Shown here: positions 63,334 through 64,000 of the stretch, one piece after another
Layout of the letters: every line of letters begins with the position of its first letter
How positions within the stretch are numbered: position 1 is the first letter of the stretch
DNA from: Aquimarina mytili
Lineage (GTDB): Bacteria; Bacteroidota; Bacteroidia; Flavobacteriales; Flavobacteriaceae
Assembly (NCBI RefSeq): GCF_016735115.1
Contig: NZ_JAERQJ010000004.1
Coordinates: 124,001 to 188,000, forward strand
DNA length: 64,000 nucleotides
Reading direction: 5' to 3'
Position numbers and translations under genes: made by a program
The notes under the pieces: model-generated
The model's database searches: none
Seen by the model: only the letters and a program-made list of their open reading frames with translations
Told to the model about the DNA's origin: nothing

Positions 63334-64000
63334 ACTTCAGAATTATCTACATCTACACTTTATTATTTTCGTATGGGGGTTTACTGCCATATTAGGAGAA
63401 TTAATTTCTATAGAAGCTATTCCGTTGGTTTGGTACAGAATGCTACTAGCCTCTGGGTTTATTTATGTATACATTTATTATAAAAGAATTTCGTTAGCAG
63501 TATCTAGAAAGTTATTCCTTACGCTTTTTTTTGCAGGAATTATTATTGCATTGCATTGGATTACTTTTTTTGCTGCGATAAAAGTTTCTAATGTATCAAT
63601 AACATTAGCAATGCTATCAACTGGGGCATTTTTCACCTCGATTCTTGAACCGATTTTTTATAAAAGAAAATTAATCTGGTATGAGGTTGTATTTGGGATA
63701 TTGGTAATTTGTGGGTTGTATATTATTTTTAATGTTGAAGGAAATTATGTTTTAGGCATTATTTATGCCTTATGCTCTGCATTTTTATCATCCGTTTTTT
63801 CATTAATTAATGGTAAGATGGCACAACAATACAACCCATCAATGATTTCTTTTTATGAATTGTTAAGTGGAGTAGGGGTAATTACATTGTATTTGGTTGG
63901 GATAACTTTTATAGGAAAAGAATTTGAAGGGTTTACCATTTCCTTTTTTCAATTGTCAATATCAGATTGGATGTATTTATTGATCTTGGCATCTGTGTGC
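63320..64000 (+). CDS. EamA-family (drug/metabolite transporter) permease, 3' partial
   Basis: The frame opens at ATG 63320 inside the end of the LptF/G gene and stays open to base 64000, so 227 residues are seen and the stop lies beyond the window. Several membrane helices are visible: HFIIFVWGFTAILGELISI, WYRMLLASGFIYVYIYY, ALHWITFFAAIKVSNVSITL, LAMLSTGAFFTSILEPIFY and ILVICGLYIIFNVEG. These fit the first EamA domain. The second repeat starts near IIYALCSAFLSSVFSLING. Substrate is unknown. Confidence 0.85.
   Translation, partial: MLSAKLQNYLHLHFIIFVWGFTAILGELISIEAIPLVWYRMLLASGFIYVYIYYKRISLAVSRKLFLTLFFAGIIIALHWITFFAAIKVSNVSITLAMLSTGAFFTSILEPIFYKRKLIWYEVVFGILVICGLYIIFNVEGNYVLGIIYALCSAFLSSVFSLINGKMAQQYNPSMISFYELLSGVGVITLYLVGITFIGKEFEGFTISFFQLSISDWMYLLILASVC

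Overview
The window is chromosomal DNA from a member of the Bacteroidota, most likely a marine flavobacterium (family Flavobacteriaceae, genus not determined). Evidence: low GC; promoters of the TTG-N19-TAnnTTTG type; almost no Shine-Dalgarno sites; many lipoproteins with a Cys followed by Asp-rich stretches; DUF4270, DUF4907 and DUF6268 families; split transketolase; a zeaxanthin-type carotenoid operon; and RHS proteins with a DUF6443-like region. No phage, transposase, CRISPR array or rRNA was seen.

Layout. 1-8300: accessory surface/toxin region with the tail of one YD-repeat protein, a large secreted RHS protein ending in a PD-(D/E)xK-like putative nuclease domain, a candidate immunity gene, and two secreted proteins sharing a C-terminal coiled-coil module with a small HTH gene between them. 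8600-20202: thirteen tightly packed genes that together look like a complete type II secretion / type IV pilus-like machine (pseudopilins, prepilin peptidase, GspE, GspD, GspL/PilM-N-like, GspM/PilO-like, GspC/PilP-like, a GspK-position protein with a beta-helix/bactofilin-like body, GspF, and two cluster-specific lipoproteins). A strong promoter, hairpin and terminator directly after gspF suggest a small RNA of about 80 nt.

20341-33157: envelope and housekeeping genes: PagL-like lipid A deacylase, slipin, PAP2 phosphatase, guaB, Skp/OmpH, SRPBCC protein, an operon of three SurA-like folding factors followed by a MoxR ATPase, and a small periplasmic helical protein. A 175-bp element bounded by 21-bp inverted repeats lies at 22553-22727. 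33557-38758: two different aconitases in tandem. 38886-41192: Crp/Fnr regulator, a lipoprotein with duplicated RskA-like domains, and a TlpA-type thioredoxin.

41203-44957 (minus strand): carH-like B12/MerR photoreceptor followed by crtI, crtB and crtZ, a probable light-controlled carotenoid operon with TGTTAAA repeats at its promoter. 45237-52133: outer-membrane porin, a frameshifted DUF4270 lipoprotein, DUF6268, Kelch lipoprotein, DUF4907 and a LytS/LytTR two-component pair, which look like one functional neighbourhood. 52314-55213: small unrecognised proteins. 55263-55631: tRNA-Leu and two near-identical tRNA-Lys genes, one with an acceptor-stem mismatch. 55763-64000: aroK, a PyrR-like phosphoribosyltransferase, an S4 protein, an FKBP lipoprotein, a porin-like protein, split transketolase, tgt (lacking the usual zinc cysteines), an LptF/G-type permease and the first part of an EamA transporter that runs off the window.
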